In this document: positions 45,598 through 55,212 of the stretch, piece by piece
Position numbering within the stretch: position 1 is the stretch's first letter
Layout: the number at the start of each line of letters is the position of its first letter
From: Acidimicrobiaceae bacterium
GTDB lineage: Bacteria; Actinomycetota; Acidimicrobiia; Acidimicrobiales; RAAP-2
Reading direction: 5' to 3'
NCBI GenBank assembly: GCA_003133325.1
Contig: PKXA01000028.1
Location: 24,213-88,212, forward strand
DNA length: 64,000 bases
The notes under the pieces: model-generated
What the model was told of the DNA's origin: nothing
The model's database searches: none
The model's input: the letters and a program-made list of their open reading frames with translations, nothing else
Made by a program: the position numbers and the translations under genes

Positions 45598-47043
45598 TTA
45601 CTGCGGCAGTTGAATGCCGAGGTCCGCGGCTTTGGCCACAGCCGCTGCGGGGAAGATGTTCCTGACCAGAAATGGGTCTCTCACCATCAGATAGTCGGGC
45701 ACCAGAGCCTTGGTGTAGCGCTCGAGGTAGAGGAGTTGCTTGGCGATGAGCACCATTTCCCGCGGTGCGGTGGCGCCGAGTGATTCCGCAATGTCGAAAG
45801 CCTGTTTGAGCAATTCCCCGAGGTTGAGGCCGGACACCGATTGGTCCAGAAGCGGGTCGAGGACCATGCTGAGTTGCTCCCCGACCACCTCATCGCTGAT
45901 GTCCATGGCAGCCGGGAAGATCTCGACCCGGCGGAAGGCTCGGGCGATGCGGGTGTAGTCGCGATCGAACAGAATGGTGAAGAGCAAGTCGGAGAAGAAC
46001 TGCTTCCACGTGCTGTCCAGTTCCCCCATGATGCCGAAATCGAGAAACGAACACCGTCCGTCGTCGAGGAGCCACATGTTCCCGGCATGCATGTCCCCAT
46101 GGAACGGGCCATGGACCACGGCCGCCTCGAGCCACGCCTTGCACCCTCGGCGAAGGACCAGTTCGGCGTCGATGTCCCGTTCGCGGATGGTGTCGAATGC
46201 GTCCATCGGGATGCCCACCATGCGCTCCATGCAGATCATGTGGGGACCGCAGTAGTCCCAGTAGACCTCTGGCGCCGTCACCCAGCGGTTGTCGCCGAAT
46301 GCACCGATACGGTCCCGGAAGGTTGCCTGACGGTGCGCCTCGAGGGCGAAGTTCAGCTCCTGGTTGGTCACATCGTGCAGGTCTTTGATGATGGCGGGCG
46401 CATTGAAGCGGGATCCGGCCTTGGTCCGGGCCAGCACCAACGCCAGTTTGTGCAGGATCCGTAGGTCGGTGTTCATCCGCCGTGCGATGTCAGGACGTTG
46501 CACCTTGACGACGGCATCGCGTCCGTCGGGCAACACACAAGCATGGACTTGGGCGATCGAGGCGGCCGACAACGGCCGATCGTCGAACGAATGGAAGAGC
46601 TGGGCCGGCGACCGACCAAGATCATCCCGGATGAGACGGTGCACAGTGTCGGATGAAAAGGGGGGAACCTCGTCGAGGCAGCGTTGACAGGCATCGGCAA
46701 GCGGAGCGGGGAACAAGCCGGGGGACGAGGCGACCAGTTGCCCGAGTTTGACGAACGTCGGGCCCAGCGTCTCGAAGCCGTCCACCACCGCGCCGGCGGC
46801 GAGGACCGACCAGCGCTGTCGGATCTGGCCCAGTTTGCGAGGGAAGACCTGCAGCAGGGCCATCACCATGACGAGACCGATGGTGACCACCCGACCGAGC
46901 TCACGCCCACCGAATCGATCAATGGCCGGTGTAAGAACGGCCAGGTCCGCCTGCGGGGGCCCCATGGAATAGGGCCCGCGGAAATTGCTGACGACCCCGG
47001 CACCACCGAAGGTATCGGCCACCCGGCGCTCCATGTCGCTCAT
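45598..47043 (-). CDS. ABC1/AarF/UbiB-family kinase-like protein
   Basis: GPTFVKLGQLVASSPGLFPAPLADACQRCLDEVPPF, AASIAQVHACVLPDGRDAVVKVQRP, GPFHGDMHAGNMWLLDDGRCSFLDFGIMG. Confidence 0.94.
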   Translation of the reverse strand: MSDMERRVADTFGGAGVVSNFRGPYSMGPPQADLAVLTPAIDRFGGRELGRVVTIGLVMVMALLQVFPRKLGQIRQRWSVLAAGAVVDGFETLGPTFVKLGQLVASSPGLFPAPLADACQRCLDEVPPFSSDTVHRLIRDDLGRSPAQLFHSFDDRPLSAASIAQVHACVLPDGRDAVVKVQRPDIARRMNTDLRILHKLALVLARTKAGSRFNAPAIIKDLHDVTNQELNFALEAHRQATFRDRIGAFGDNRWVTAPEVYWDYCGPHMICMERMVGIPMDAFDTIRERDIDAELVLRRGCKAWLEAAVVHGPFHGDMHAGNMWLLDDGRCSFLDFGIMGELDSTWKQFFSDLLFTILFDRDYTRIARAFRRVEIFPAAMDISDEVVGEQLSMVLDPLLDQSVSGLNLGELLKQAFDIAESLGATAPREMVLIAKQLLYLERYTKALVPDYLMVRDPFLVRNIFPAAAVAKAADLGIQLPQ

Positions 47044-47849
47044 GACTCTCGGTCACTCACCGACGGTGACGGCTGGGCCAGCATCCCCTCGAGGCGTATC
47101 CCGAACTCCATGTCCGCGGTCTGCTGCAGGGCAAGATCCAGCTCAGCGGTAACGACAGTTGTGGCGAGCGGACGCATGCGCAGCACGATGCCGGCCAGGT
47201 TCTCGGCATTGCGAGCCGAAGGCACCCCGTCGACCAGGTGTGGCTCGATGACATGGTGCACCACCATCTGCACGAACCGACCGGCGATGGCATCGACGTC
47301 GGACCGGAGCTGCCGGAGCTCGGCAAAGAGGTCTTCGAGGGGAATCCCCAACCGGGCCAGCTCGACGATGGCACGCAGAAGCCTCGGGCTCGGCACGCGA
47401 ACCCGCTCCCCGTCGGGATCGACTTCGACGAGGCGCATCCGTGCTGCCTGATCGATTACGACGGGATCCTCGAGCGACAAGCCGTAGTGCACGAGGATCT
47501 CAGCAATGGTTCCGCGTTCGCCAACTTCGTCGCTGAAGATGCCCATCAACTCCCGGCCCATGCCGAACAGGTCGCCGAGGTCCTGACCATGGCTCCAATT
47601 GTCGAGCAGCTCGCCGATGTTGCCCAGGGAGTACCCCCGCTCCAGCAATGACCCGATCAGACGCAGACGAACCAGGTGGGCCGGGCTGTACCAGGCAGTC
47701 CTCCCGATCCGTCGCGGCGACGGCAGGAGCCCACGATCTTGATAGGCACGCACATTGCGGACGGTGGTGCCGCCGGCGTGGGCCAGTTCATCGATGCGCA
47801 TCTCGTCGGGCGTCGGTTCGGCCCGGTTCTCCGGGCGCCCCGATGTCAT
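47040..47849 (-). CDS. MerR-family transcriptional regulator
   Basis: MRIDELAHAGGTTVRNVRAYQDRGLLPSPRRIGRTAWYSPAHLVRLRLIGSLLERGYSLGNI. Confidence 0.93.
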   Translation of the reverse strand: MTSGRPENRAEPTPDEMRIDELAHAGGTTVRNVRAYQDRGLLPSPRRIGRTAWYSPAHLVRLRLIGSLLERGYSLGNIGELLDNWSHGQDLGDLFGMGRELMGIFSDEVGERGTIAEILVHYGLSLEDPVVIDQAARMRLVEVDPDGERVRVPSPRLLRAIVELARLGIPLEDLFAELRQLRSDVDAIAGRFVQMVVHHVIEPHLVDGVPSARNAENLAGIVLRMRPLATTVVTAELDLALQQTADMEFGIRLEGMLAQPSPSVSDRES

Positions 47850-49606
47850 CAGGTGCGAGCCGCCGATGGGTCCGGGTGGCGAGATGGGGAGGGAATGAGG
47901 TCGATGCGGGCGATTGCCCGGCGCAAGCGGGGTGTGAAGCGTAGGCTGAACAACCCGAGGTGCGCCTCGGTGGCCACCGCCATCAGGGGCCGGTCACCAT
48001 CGACGGCTCGCAGTACGGCGTCGGCCACGATCTCGGGGGTGATGTGGCGACGCTTGTAGAGGCGATCAGCCGCCTGACGCCGGGAGTCCTGTTCATCGGC
48101 ATCGAACCCCACATAACGGGTGGTGGTGGCGATGCCGGTGTCAACGAACCCCGGGCAGATGGCACTCACGCCGATGCCACGATCGGCGAGCTCGGCTCGG
48201 AGGCACTCGGTCAACATCAGTACCGCGGCCTTGGACGTGGCGTAGGCGGACAGCGACCGTGACGGGGTAAAGGCGGCGGCCGACGCCACATTGACGATGT
48301 GGCCGATCTCTCCGTTGTCCACCATCAGGCGCCCGAAGGCGCGTGAGCCGCGGATGACCCCCCACAGGTTGACGCCGAGGATCTGTTCCCAGTCGTCATA
48401 GGTGGTGTCGAGGAAGCTCCCCGCCATTCCGATCCCGGCGTTGTTGACCACCACGGTGGGGGCGCCGTGTTCGGCGCCAACCTTGGCCGCCAGCGCCTCC
48501 ATGGCCGCACCGTCGGTCACATCCATTTGATGGAACTCGGCAGTGGCCCCGGCAGACCGGCACAGTCCGGCGGTGTGCTCCGCGGCATCAGCCGACAGGT
48601 CGGTGGCGATGATGTGTGCGCCACGCTGGGCAAAAGCCAGGCAGACGGAACGCCCGATACCCGAGCCGGCTCCGGTGACCACCACCACGGGTGCCGGGCT
48701 ACGACCGGCGGGCTTGGCTCCCGCCTCGACGGCGGCAACGTGTTCGCTCACCCATCGGGCTACCTGGCCTGGTCGTGACCGGGGAAGCCAGTGTCGGCCA
48801 CCGACGTCACGACGGACGAAGGTGGTCGCCAGGTCCTCCATGCCGTCCACCAGGGATGGTGTCACGAAGGCGTCGCCGGAGGCCACCAGGAGCTGCACGG
48901 GAACCTCGGTATGCACCCTTTCCGGTCGCCCGGTGTGTTGGAAGATGTTGGCCCGGTAGAGGTCGACCCCCCGGGCCGCATCGGTGGCGAGGCTGGGTCC
49001 CGGCCAGTTCTCGTCGATGGTCGCACCCTCGCGTCGTTCCAACATCATCGGCCACAGACGGGCGAGGCCGTGGCGCCAGGCAAACGGGGCGAGGGGCGTA
49101 TGGAAGGCGTAGATGTACCAAGAGTGGGTGGCCTGATCGAGGAGTTCCCGCCAGTGCCCGGCACCCGGTCGCATCCGGGCCCGAATCCACCCGCCGACGT
49201 GATCGAGGCTGGGCCCTGACATCGAGGTATAGCTGGCAAAACGAGGAGCGGCACCGGGATCGGTGACCGCGGCCCACGATTGGATCGAGCCCCAGTCGTG
49301 GCCGACCAGGTGGACGGGCCGATCGGGTGAGACGGCGTCGGCGACCGCCACCAGGTCGGCGACGAGAGCTTCCATCCGGTACCCCGAACGCCCGTTGGGG
49401 ACGCCGGACCCGCCGGCACCGCGGACGTCATAGGTCACGACGTGGTGATCGGCCTCGAGATTCTCGGCCACCAGATCCCACACGTGGTGATTGTCGGGGT
49501 AGCCGTGGACGAGGATGACGGTGGGAGCGCCGGCTCGGCCGCGCTCGTGGACGGCCAGGGACAGACCTCCCCATCCGGCCACGGTGCGGCTGCGGAGTTC
49601 GGTCAT
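47849..49606 (-). CDS. Alpha/beta-hydrolase (epoxide hydrolase-like) fused to short-chain dehydrogenase, EphD-like
   Basis: N-term VILVHGYPDNHHVWDLV, LVGHDWGSIQSW; C-term VVVTGAGSGIGRSVCLAFAQRGAHIIATD, NNAGIGMAG, YATSKAAVL. Confidence 0.92.
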   Translation of the reverse strand: MTELRSRTVAGWGGLSLAVHERGRAGAPTVILVHGYPDNHHVWDLVAENLEADHHVVTYDVRGAGGSGVPNGRSGYRMEALVADLVAVADAVSPDRPVHLVGHDWGSIQSWAAVTDPGAAPRFASYTSMSGPSLDHVGGWIRARMRPGAGHWRELLDQATHSWYIYAFHTPLAPFAWRHGLARLWPMMLERREGATIDENWPGPSLATDAARGVDLYRANIFQHTGRPERVHTEVPVQLLVASGDAFVTPSLVDGMEDLATTFVRRDVGGRHWLPRSRPGQVARWVSEHVAAVEAGAKPAGRSPAPVVVVTGAGSGIGRSVCLAFAQRGAHIIATDLSADAAEHTAGLCRSAGATAEFHQMDVTDGAAMEALAAKVGAEHGAPTVVVNNAGIGMAGSFLDTTYDDWEQILGVNLWGVIRGSRAFGRLMVDNGEIGHIVNVASAAAFTPSRSLSAYATSKAAVLMLTECLRAELADRGIGVSAICPGFVDTGIATTTRYVGFDADEQDSRRQAADRLYKRRHITPEIVADAVLRAVDGDRPLMAVATEAHLGLFSLRFTPRLRRAIARIDLIPSPSRHPDPSAART

Positions 49607-49770
49607 CGGAGACCGATATCGGCGGTGTGGCCCCGCCGCGGGAGGTTTCCGGCCACGGATTCGGCCACCTCGTGGGTCAATGGTTGCCCCTGTCCGAAGG
49701 CAACCAACCGGTTACGGGAGTCGGCGGAGATCGTCATCACTCGAGACTGTGTCAGTACCCAATGGCATTG

Positions 49771-50403
49771 TCAACCGGACGTCACCTCTCCGGAGGGGGG
49801 ACCCATCGGCGGTGGCTGGGTCGACCATGCCACATACATGGCGATCAATCCCTCAGTTGCCTGCTCTATGAATTCGGCGTCGCGCCCGGCGTCACCGACA
49901 TGGAGCCATGCCTGTACGGCTTCGACCAGATAGGCGACGATGGTTCGGTCTGCCCAGGCCCGGATGACCGGGTCGGCAATGGTGGTTCCCACCATGCGGT
50001 CGGCGACCTCGACCGCCTTGGCCCACCACCTGTCGTAGTACGAGGCGAACCGCGCCTCGCGAAGCGAATGTCCGGTGAGTAATCGGAAACCGTCCGGATT
50101 CTCCCGGGCCACCGACAGCATCGATCCCACGATGTATCCCCGTCGCCCCGGGGCGTGCTCCACGCCTTGGATGAATTCGTCGCGGAGCCGCTCGGCCACC
50201 CGTTCGAGCACGGCGCGGTACAGGTCTTCTTTCGAATCGAAGTGCCGGTACACGATGAGGCGGGTGATCCCGGCTTCGGCGGCGACGTCATCCATGGAGG
50301 TGGCGGCGAACCCGCCACGGGCGAAGGCCGAGGCGGCGGCCCTGAGGACCTGCTCGTGCCGCTCGTCTTGACGCATCAGCCGCCGGGTCGGGGTAATGGT
50401 CAC
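49771..50403 (-). CDS. TetR-family transcriptional regulator
   Basis: RQDERHEQVLRAAASAFARGGFAATSMDDVAAEAGITRLIVYRHFDSKEDLYRAVLERV; GTG 50403 chosen because the ORF-track start lies inside the palindrome. Confidence 0.9.
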   Translation of the reverse strand: MTITPTRRLMRQDERHEQVLRAAASAFARGGFAATSMDDVAAEAGITRLIVYRHFDSKEDLYRAVLERVAERLRDEFIQGVEHAPGRRGYIVGSMLSVARENPDGFRLLTGHSLREARFASYYDRWWAKAVEVADRMVGTTIADPVIRAWADRTIVAYLVEAVQAWLHVGDAGRDAEFIEQATEGLIAMYVAWSTQPPPMGPPSGEVTSG

Positions 50404-50421
50404 GGGAGAAGCCTCATACTT

Positions 50422-50455
50422 GTCAAAGTGTATACGCATGCGTATACACTTTGAC
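50422..50455. promoter_or_regulatory. Perfect 34-bp palindrome, likely TetR operator
   Basis: GTCAAAGTGTATACGCA TGCGTATACACTTTGAC, in the divergent promoter between the tetR gene and the 50488 gene. Confidence 0.88.
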
Positions 50456-50487
50456 GAACGGTACTACCGTCCCGAGGGGGGACTGCC

Positions 50488-51606
50488 ATGACGGCGTTGC
50501 AAACCGAATTCAGTGAGCCGGAGCTGTTGGCCGAACATGCCATCGCTGAGCCCTTGATCGTCAATGGTGTGCGTTGCCACGGGGGGTTCGACGAGGACGG
50601 CCACTACGTGTCACCCCGGACCAAGAACCGGTGGCCGGCCATCCGTGCCTGGGAAGAGCAGCGGCTCGCCCAGTTCGGCACCCCGATTCTCGATGTCCCC
50701 CTCGACACCTGGCCCGAGAGTTTCCCCAATGTCGCCCAGTCGAAGTTGCTTCTTCACCATGGTGTCCCCGAGCCGACGATCACCTCGCTCACCCGGATCG
50801 GGACAGTGGAGGGTTTCGGTGGGATGCTGCGCCTACTTCCGACCCCGGATTTTGCCGGTTGCTTCGATGAGGAGATTGCCGGGACCGCCATCGCCCACAT
50901 CGGTGGCGGGCTCTTCGAAGCTCATGCCCGTGACGAATCCGGCTTCGGAGATCAGGCCGGTCATGACCGCATGTGGTTCGCGGCCCGGGACATTGCCTTC
51001 GACAACCCGGCCACCGAAGATCACACCGCGCGCATGTTGGATCGCATGGGCATCGACACCTCCCCGAAATCCGCCGAACAGATCAGCCGGCTGCAGCGGG
51101 CAGCCATTGCCGGTCGAGTGCTTCCTGACGACATCGACTTCACCTTGGAAATGGTGGTGGGCCGGATGATCGGCCTCCTGTTGATCGAGATCTCCGCGTT
51201 CCACGGTTTCCGATGGGCGGAGGCGGTACTCAGTGATACCGAGTTGGTGGCCGGTGACGGTGCCGCTGCCACCCTGGTCTCCCACATCCGAGCGGACGAG
51301 ACACCTCATGTCGCCTGGCTGCGCACCGCTCTCTCCGAGATGCGGGACCGTACCTGGGTGGGAGAGAACGGACGCAAGCACCAGGGGACCTCCATGATCG
51401 AGAAGCTGTGGGACCGGGCGTTGGAGAACTCGCTTCTCTTACGCCGCCAGGAGAATTTGCAGTTCTTCATGAGCGAGATCGAAGAAGCCGTTGACGGCCG
51501 ACCCGGCGGAGCCGATCTGATCGAGGAGATGCTCAGCCTTGGAACTGTCACCCGGCTCGACGACGGTACGGTCGTCGACACCGCCGGCCAAGCTCTCCTC
51601 GGTTGA
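50488..51606 (+). CDS. Conserved-looking hypothetical protein (372 aa)
   Basis: Long ORF with consistent composition divergent from tetR; helical segments with E/H residues (MVVGRMIGLLLIEISAFHGFRWAEAVL, SHIRADETPHVAWLR); family not recognised. Confidence 0.8.
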   Translation: MTALQTEFSEPELLAEHAIAEPLIVNGVRCHGGFDEDGHYVSPRTKNRWPAIRAWEEQRLAQFGTPILDVPLDTWPESFPNVAQSKLLLHHGVPEPTITSLTRIGTVEGFGGMLRLLPTPDFAGCFDEEIAGTAIAHIGGGLFEAHARDESGFGDQAGHDRMWFAARDIAFDNPATEDHTARMLDRMGIDTSPKSAEQISRLQRAAIAGRVLPDDIDFTLEMVVGRMIGLLLIEISAFHGFRWAEAVLSDTELVAGDGAAATLVSHIRADETPHVAWLRTALSEMRDRTWVGENGRKHQGTSMIEKLWDRALENSLLLRRQENLQFFMSEIEEAVDGRPGGADLIEEMLSLGTVTRLDDGTVVDTAGQALLG

Positions 51607-51617
51607 TCTGAACCGCC

Positions 51618-52979
51618 ATGAAGTTCGGCATCTTCTATGAGCATCAGCTTCCCCGGCCATGGCACGAGCACAGTGAACAACAACTGATCAACGATGCTCT
51701 CGACCAGATTGAACTGGCTGACAAGCTGGGAATCCAGTACCTGTGGGAAGTGGAGCATCACTTTTTGGAGGAGTACTCGCATTCGAGTGCTCCTGAGGTA
51801 TTTCTGGCCGCTGCCAGCCAACGGACCCAGCGCATGCGTATCGGGCATGGCATCGTGCAAACCGCGGCGGCGTACAACCACCCGGCCCGGACGGCTGAAC
51901 GGATCGCCATGCTCGATTTGGTATCCAACGGGCGGGTGGAGTTCGGGTCGGGAGAGTCGTCTTCGGAGGCTGAGCTCCGTGGTTTCGGCATTGATCCGGC
52001 GGTCAAGCGGGAGGCGTGGCTCGAGGGTCTCGAGATTGCCATCCGCTGCATGACCGAGACGCCCTTTGGCGGGGTGGACGGAATCTTCACTCAGATGCCG
52101 CCGCGCAACGTCGTCCCCAAGCCGGTTCAGAAGCCCCACCCTCCCCTTTGGGTGGCGTGCAGCCGCCGTGACACCATCTTGTTGGCGGCAGAAAAGGGGG
52201 TCGGGGCCCTCAGTTTTGCCTTCATCGAGCCCGAGGACGCCAAACAGTGGGTGGAGGACTACGAGGCGGTGCTGCGTGAGAAGTGCATCCCGGTCGGCCT
52301 GTCGGTCAATCCACAGGTGGCCTGTGTCACGCCCATGATGTGCTCCCCCAACGAGGACGATGCCATTGCCCGGGGGCTGGAGGGAGCCAACTTCTTCGGT
52401 TACTCACTCGCCCACTTTTACGTGTTCGGAGATCATGTCCCCGCCACCACCGATGTGTGGGAGGAGTTCCAGCAGCGCCGGGGGAAGATGGGCTATTCCC
52501 CCGAAGCCGCATTGGCAAATCGACAGCAGACCCTGGGTGCTCAGGTGGCCTCGGGGGATGCCAAGGGATTGCGGGGGGCGACCGGCACCCCCGAACAGCT
52601 TCGGGAGTTCCTCCGGCGTTACGAGTCCGCCGGGGTCGACCAACTGATCTTCGTGATGCAGGCCGGCCGAAATCGGCACGAGCACATCATGGAGTCGATC
52701 GAGTTGTTCGGTACCCAGGTATTGCCTGAATTCGTCGAACGGGACGAGGCCGCCAGTGTGGCCAAGGCGGCCAAGTGGGAGCCGATCGTCGAAGCCGCCT
52801 TGGCCCGACGGACCACCGATCACCCATCGATGCCACCCGGGTACGTCATGAGAGCCATACCAAAACAGATGGTCGACGCCATGGACAGTGAGCCGGCACA
52901 GCAGTGGCTGGAGGCCCTCGCCGACAAGCAGGCCGCCGGGGTGCGTGACGAGGAGTTCCAGCGACTGGTGGACGGGTAG
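51618..52979 (+). CDS. LLM-class flavin-dependent oxidoreductase (luciferase-like)
   Basis: MKFGIFYEHQLPRPW; RMRIGHGIVQTAAAYNHPARTAERIAMLDLVSNGRVEFGSGES. Confidence 0.93.
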   Translation: MKFGIFYEHQLPRPWHEHSEQQLINDALDQIELADKLGIQYLWEVEHHFLEEYSHSSAPEVFLAAASQRTQRMRIGHGIVQTAAAYNHPARTAERIAMLDLVSNGRVEFGSGESSSEAELRGFGIDPAVKREAWLEGLEIAIRCMTETPFGGVDGIFTQMPPRNVVPKPVQKPHPPLWVACSRRDTILLAAEKGVGALSFAFIEPEDAKQWVEDYEAVLREKCIPVGLSVNPQVACVTPMMCSPNEDDAIARGLEGANFFGYSLAHFYVFGDHVPATTDVWEEFQQRRGKMGYSPEAALANRQQTLGAQVASGDAKGLRGATGTPEQLREFLRRYESAGVDQLIFVMQAGRNRHEHIMESIELFGTQVLPEFVERDEAASVAKAAKWEPIVEAALARRTTDHPSMPPGYVMRAIPKQMVDAMDSEPAQQWLEALADKQAAGVRDEEFQRLVDG

Positions 52980-52991
52980 GCCGGCATCCGA

Positions 52992-53540
52992 TCAGGCTTG
53001 GGACCGGTGGACCGATACTGCGTAGTTCGCTGATCCCGAAAAGGGGAGCCGGTCCCAGGTAGCCCACCGCTCGACAAGTTCGAGACCGGCGGCCCTGCAG
53101 TGCTGGTCATAGTCGAGCAGCGTGTAGCTTCCCTGCAGTTGGAATCCGGCCACCAGGGCGCCGCCGGGCCGGAGGTGACGGGCGCAACCACCGACCAGAG
53201 CGGCCTGGGTGCCGGCCGGTGTGAACAACGGCACGTTGCCGGCCATCACCACGACGTCGAACACCCGGCCGAGGTCGAGCTCGGTGAGGTCGGCTTCCAC
53301 CCAGGTGAGCCCGGAGCCGATCCGGCGGGCGGTGGCAATCATCGAAGGTTCGGTATCGACTCCGACCACCTCGACCCCCCGGCGGTCGAGCTCCATCGCC
53401 ACGCGACCGGTTCCGCATCCCGCATCGAGCACGGTGGTCGGGGCCAGACTCATCACGAAGTCAGCTTCACCGTGTACGGCCACACCCGAAGTCGCCAGGG
53501 TATCGAACCGTCTCTGGTAGCTTTCGCCGTCCCATGCCAT
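52992..53540 (-). CDS. Class I SAM-dependent methyltransferase
   Basis: TVLDAGCGTGRVAMELDRRGVEVVGVDTEPSMIATARR; MAWDGESYQRRFDTLAT start. Confidence 0.88.
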   Translation of the reverse strand: MAWDGESYQRRFDTLATSGVAVHGEADFVMSLAPTTVLDAGCGTGRVAMELDRRGVEVVGVDTEPSMIATARRIGSGLTWVEADLTELDLGRVFDVVVMAGNVPLFTPAGTQAALVGGCARHLRPGGALVAGFQLQGSYTLLDYDQHCRAAGLELVERWATWDRLPFSGSANYAVSVHRSQA

Positions 53541-53624
53541 AGTTGCATCATCGCGCCAGCGATCGGGAGCGTAGGATCCAAGGGCACAATCGGGCGGCCG
53601 GGGATTCCAATGAAAGGGGCAGTT

Positions 53625-55145
53625 GTGACCGACGTGGCGAACCCGGAAGCAGAAACCGGTTCTCAACGGTCGGTCGACGCGCTTTCCGCCGAACGGCGCT
53701 CAAAGCGTGATTCTCTTCGGGACAAAGGCATCGATCCCTATCCGTCCCGGTTCGATCGTTCCCACACCAACGCCGAGTTGCGCAAACGCCACGGCGACCT
53801 ACCCGCCGATGCCCGGACCGGCGAAATCGTTCAGGTCGCCGGGAGGATCACCAGTGTGCGGGGCCACGGGAAGTTGGTCTTTGCCACCCTGCAGGATGTC
53901 TCGGGGTCCATTCAGCTGCTAATCCCGGTGAGCAATCTGTGCGAGGCCGGTGCCGCCGTGCTCGACAAGTCCGACCTCGGAGACTGGGTGGGGGCCACCG
54001 GGGAAGTGATCGTGAGCAAGCGGGGCGAGCTTTCGGTCGAGCTCACCGAACTGCAACTGCTCTCGAAGGCCCTCCGACCACTTCCCGACAAATGGCACGG
54101 GTTGAGCGAGGCGGAGATGCGCTATCGTCAGCGCGAAGTCGACCTCCTGGCGAATGAGGACACCCGGCGCGTGTTCGGGATCCGCTTCAAGGTCGTCTCC
54201 GCCATGCGGGACGTGCTGGTGGCGGAAGACTTTCTCGAGGTTGAGACACCGATACTCCAGCTTCAGGCCGGCGGGGCCATCGCCCGCCCGTTCGTCACCC
54301 ATGCCAATGCCCTCAACATCGATCTCAGTCTCCGCATTGCCCCCGAGCTCTACCTGAAGAGATTGGTCATCGGGGGCTTTGAACGGGTCTTCGAGATCGG
54401 CCGAAACTTTCGCAACGAGGGCGTCGACACCCGGCACAGTCCTGAGTTCACTGCGCTCGAGGCGTACCGGGCATTCGGTGACTACACCGACGGCATGGGT
54501 CTCACCGAGCGCCTGGTAGTGGCCGCCGCCCGGGTCGCTACCGAGCGGATGACATTCACAACGGCCGGGGGACCGGTCGATCTGACCCCGCCGTGGCCCC
54601 GCCAAGAGTTGTTGGGCCTGATCGAGGAGGCCGCCGGGCGTCGTCTGCATCCTTCCGACCCCGTCGACGACGTCCGCTCCGCCTGCCGTGATCTCGGGGT
54701 CGAGTTCGAGGACCCCTGGGGCTCGGGAAGACTCATCTTCGAGATCTATGACAAAGTGCTGCTACCCAACATGCTCGGACCTGTGTTCGTCTGCGGCTTC
54801 CCGGTGGAGGTATCTCCCCTGGCCCGCCATCAGCTGACCGATGAGACGCTGACCGACCGTTTCGAATTGGTGGTCGATGCCAAGGAGTACGCCAACGGAT
54901 ACAGCGAGCTCAATATCCCCGAGGAGCAAGAGGCCCGGTTCCGGGGTGCATCGGCCGCTGCTGCCATGGGGGATCTCGAGGCCCATCCGTCGGACATGGC
55001 ATTTGTGCGGGCACTCGAGTACGGATTGCCACCGACGTCGGGGATCGGCATAGGGGTGGATCGCCTGGTGATGTTGCTGGCGGAGGTTGATGCCATCCGG
55101 GATGTCATTCTTTTTCCGATGCTCCGCCCCGAGTCGCAAGGGTGA
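53625..55145 (+). CDS. lysS: Lysine--tRNA ligase (class II)
   Basis: RDKGIDPYPSRFDRSH, GRITSVRGHGKLVFATLQD, EVETPILQLQAGGAIARPFVTHANALN, FEIGRNFRNEGVDTRHSPEFTALEAYRAFGDY, GIGIGVDRLVML. Start uncertain (53610 or 53625). Confidence 0.95.
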   Translation: MTDVANPEAETGSQRSVDALSAERRSKRDSLRDKGIDPYPSRFDRSHTNAELRKRHGDLPADARTGEIVQVAGRITSVRGHGKLVFATLQDVSGSIQLLIPVSNLCEAGAAVLDKSDLGDWVGATGEVIVSKRGELSVELTELQLLSKALRPLPDKWHGLSEAEMRYRQREVDLLANEDTRRVFGIRFKVVSAMRDVLVAEDFLEVETPILQLQAGGAIARPFVTHANALNIDLSLRIAPELYLKRLVIGGFERVFEIGRNFRNEGVDTRHSPEFTALEAYRAFGDYTDGMGLTERLVVAAARVATERMTFTTAGGPVDLTPPWPRQELLGLIEEAAGRRLHPSDPVDDVRSACRDLGVEFEDPWGSGRLIFEIYDKVLLPNMLGPVFVCGFPVEVSPLARHQLTDETLTDRFELVVDAKEYANGYSELNIPEEQEARFRGASAAAAMGDLEAHPSDMAFVRALEYGLPPTSGIGIGVDRLVMLLAEVDAIRDVILFPMLRPESQG

Positions 55146-55212
55146 CGGCAGGCGAAAAGGAGTGATCACCAGAGCCTTGACGGCAATCGTCCCCCACCCG
55201 TGGGTTCGGTGA

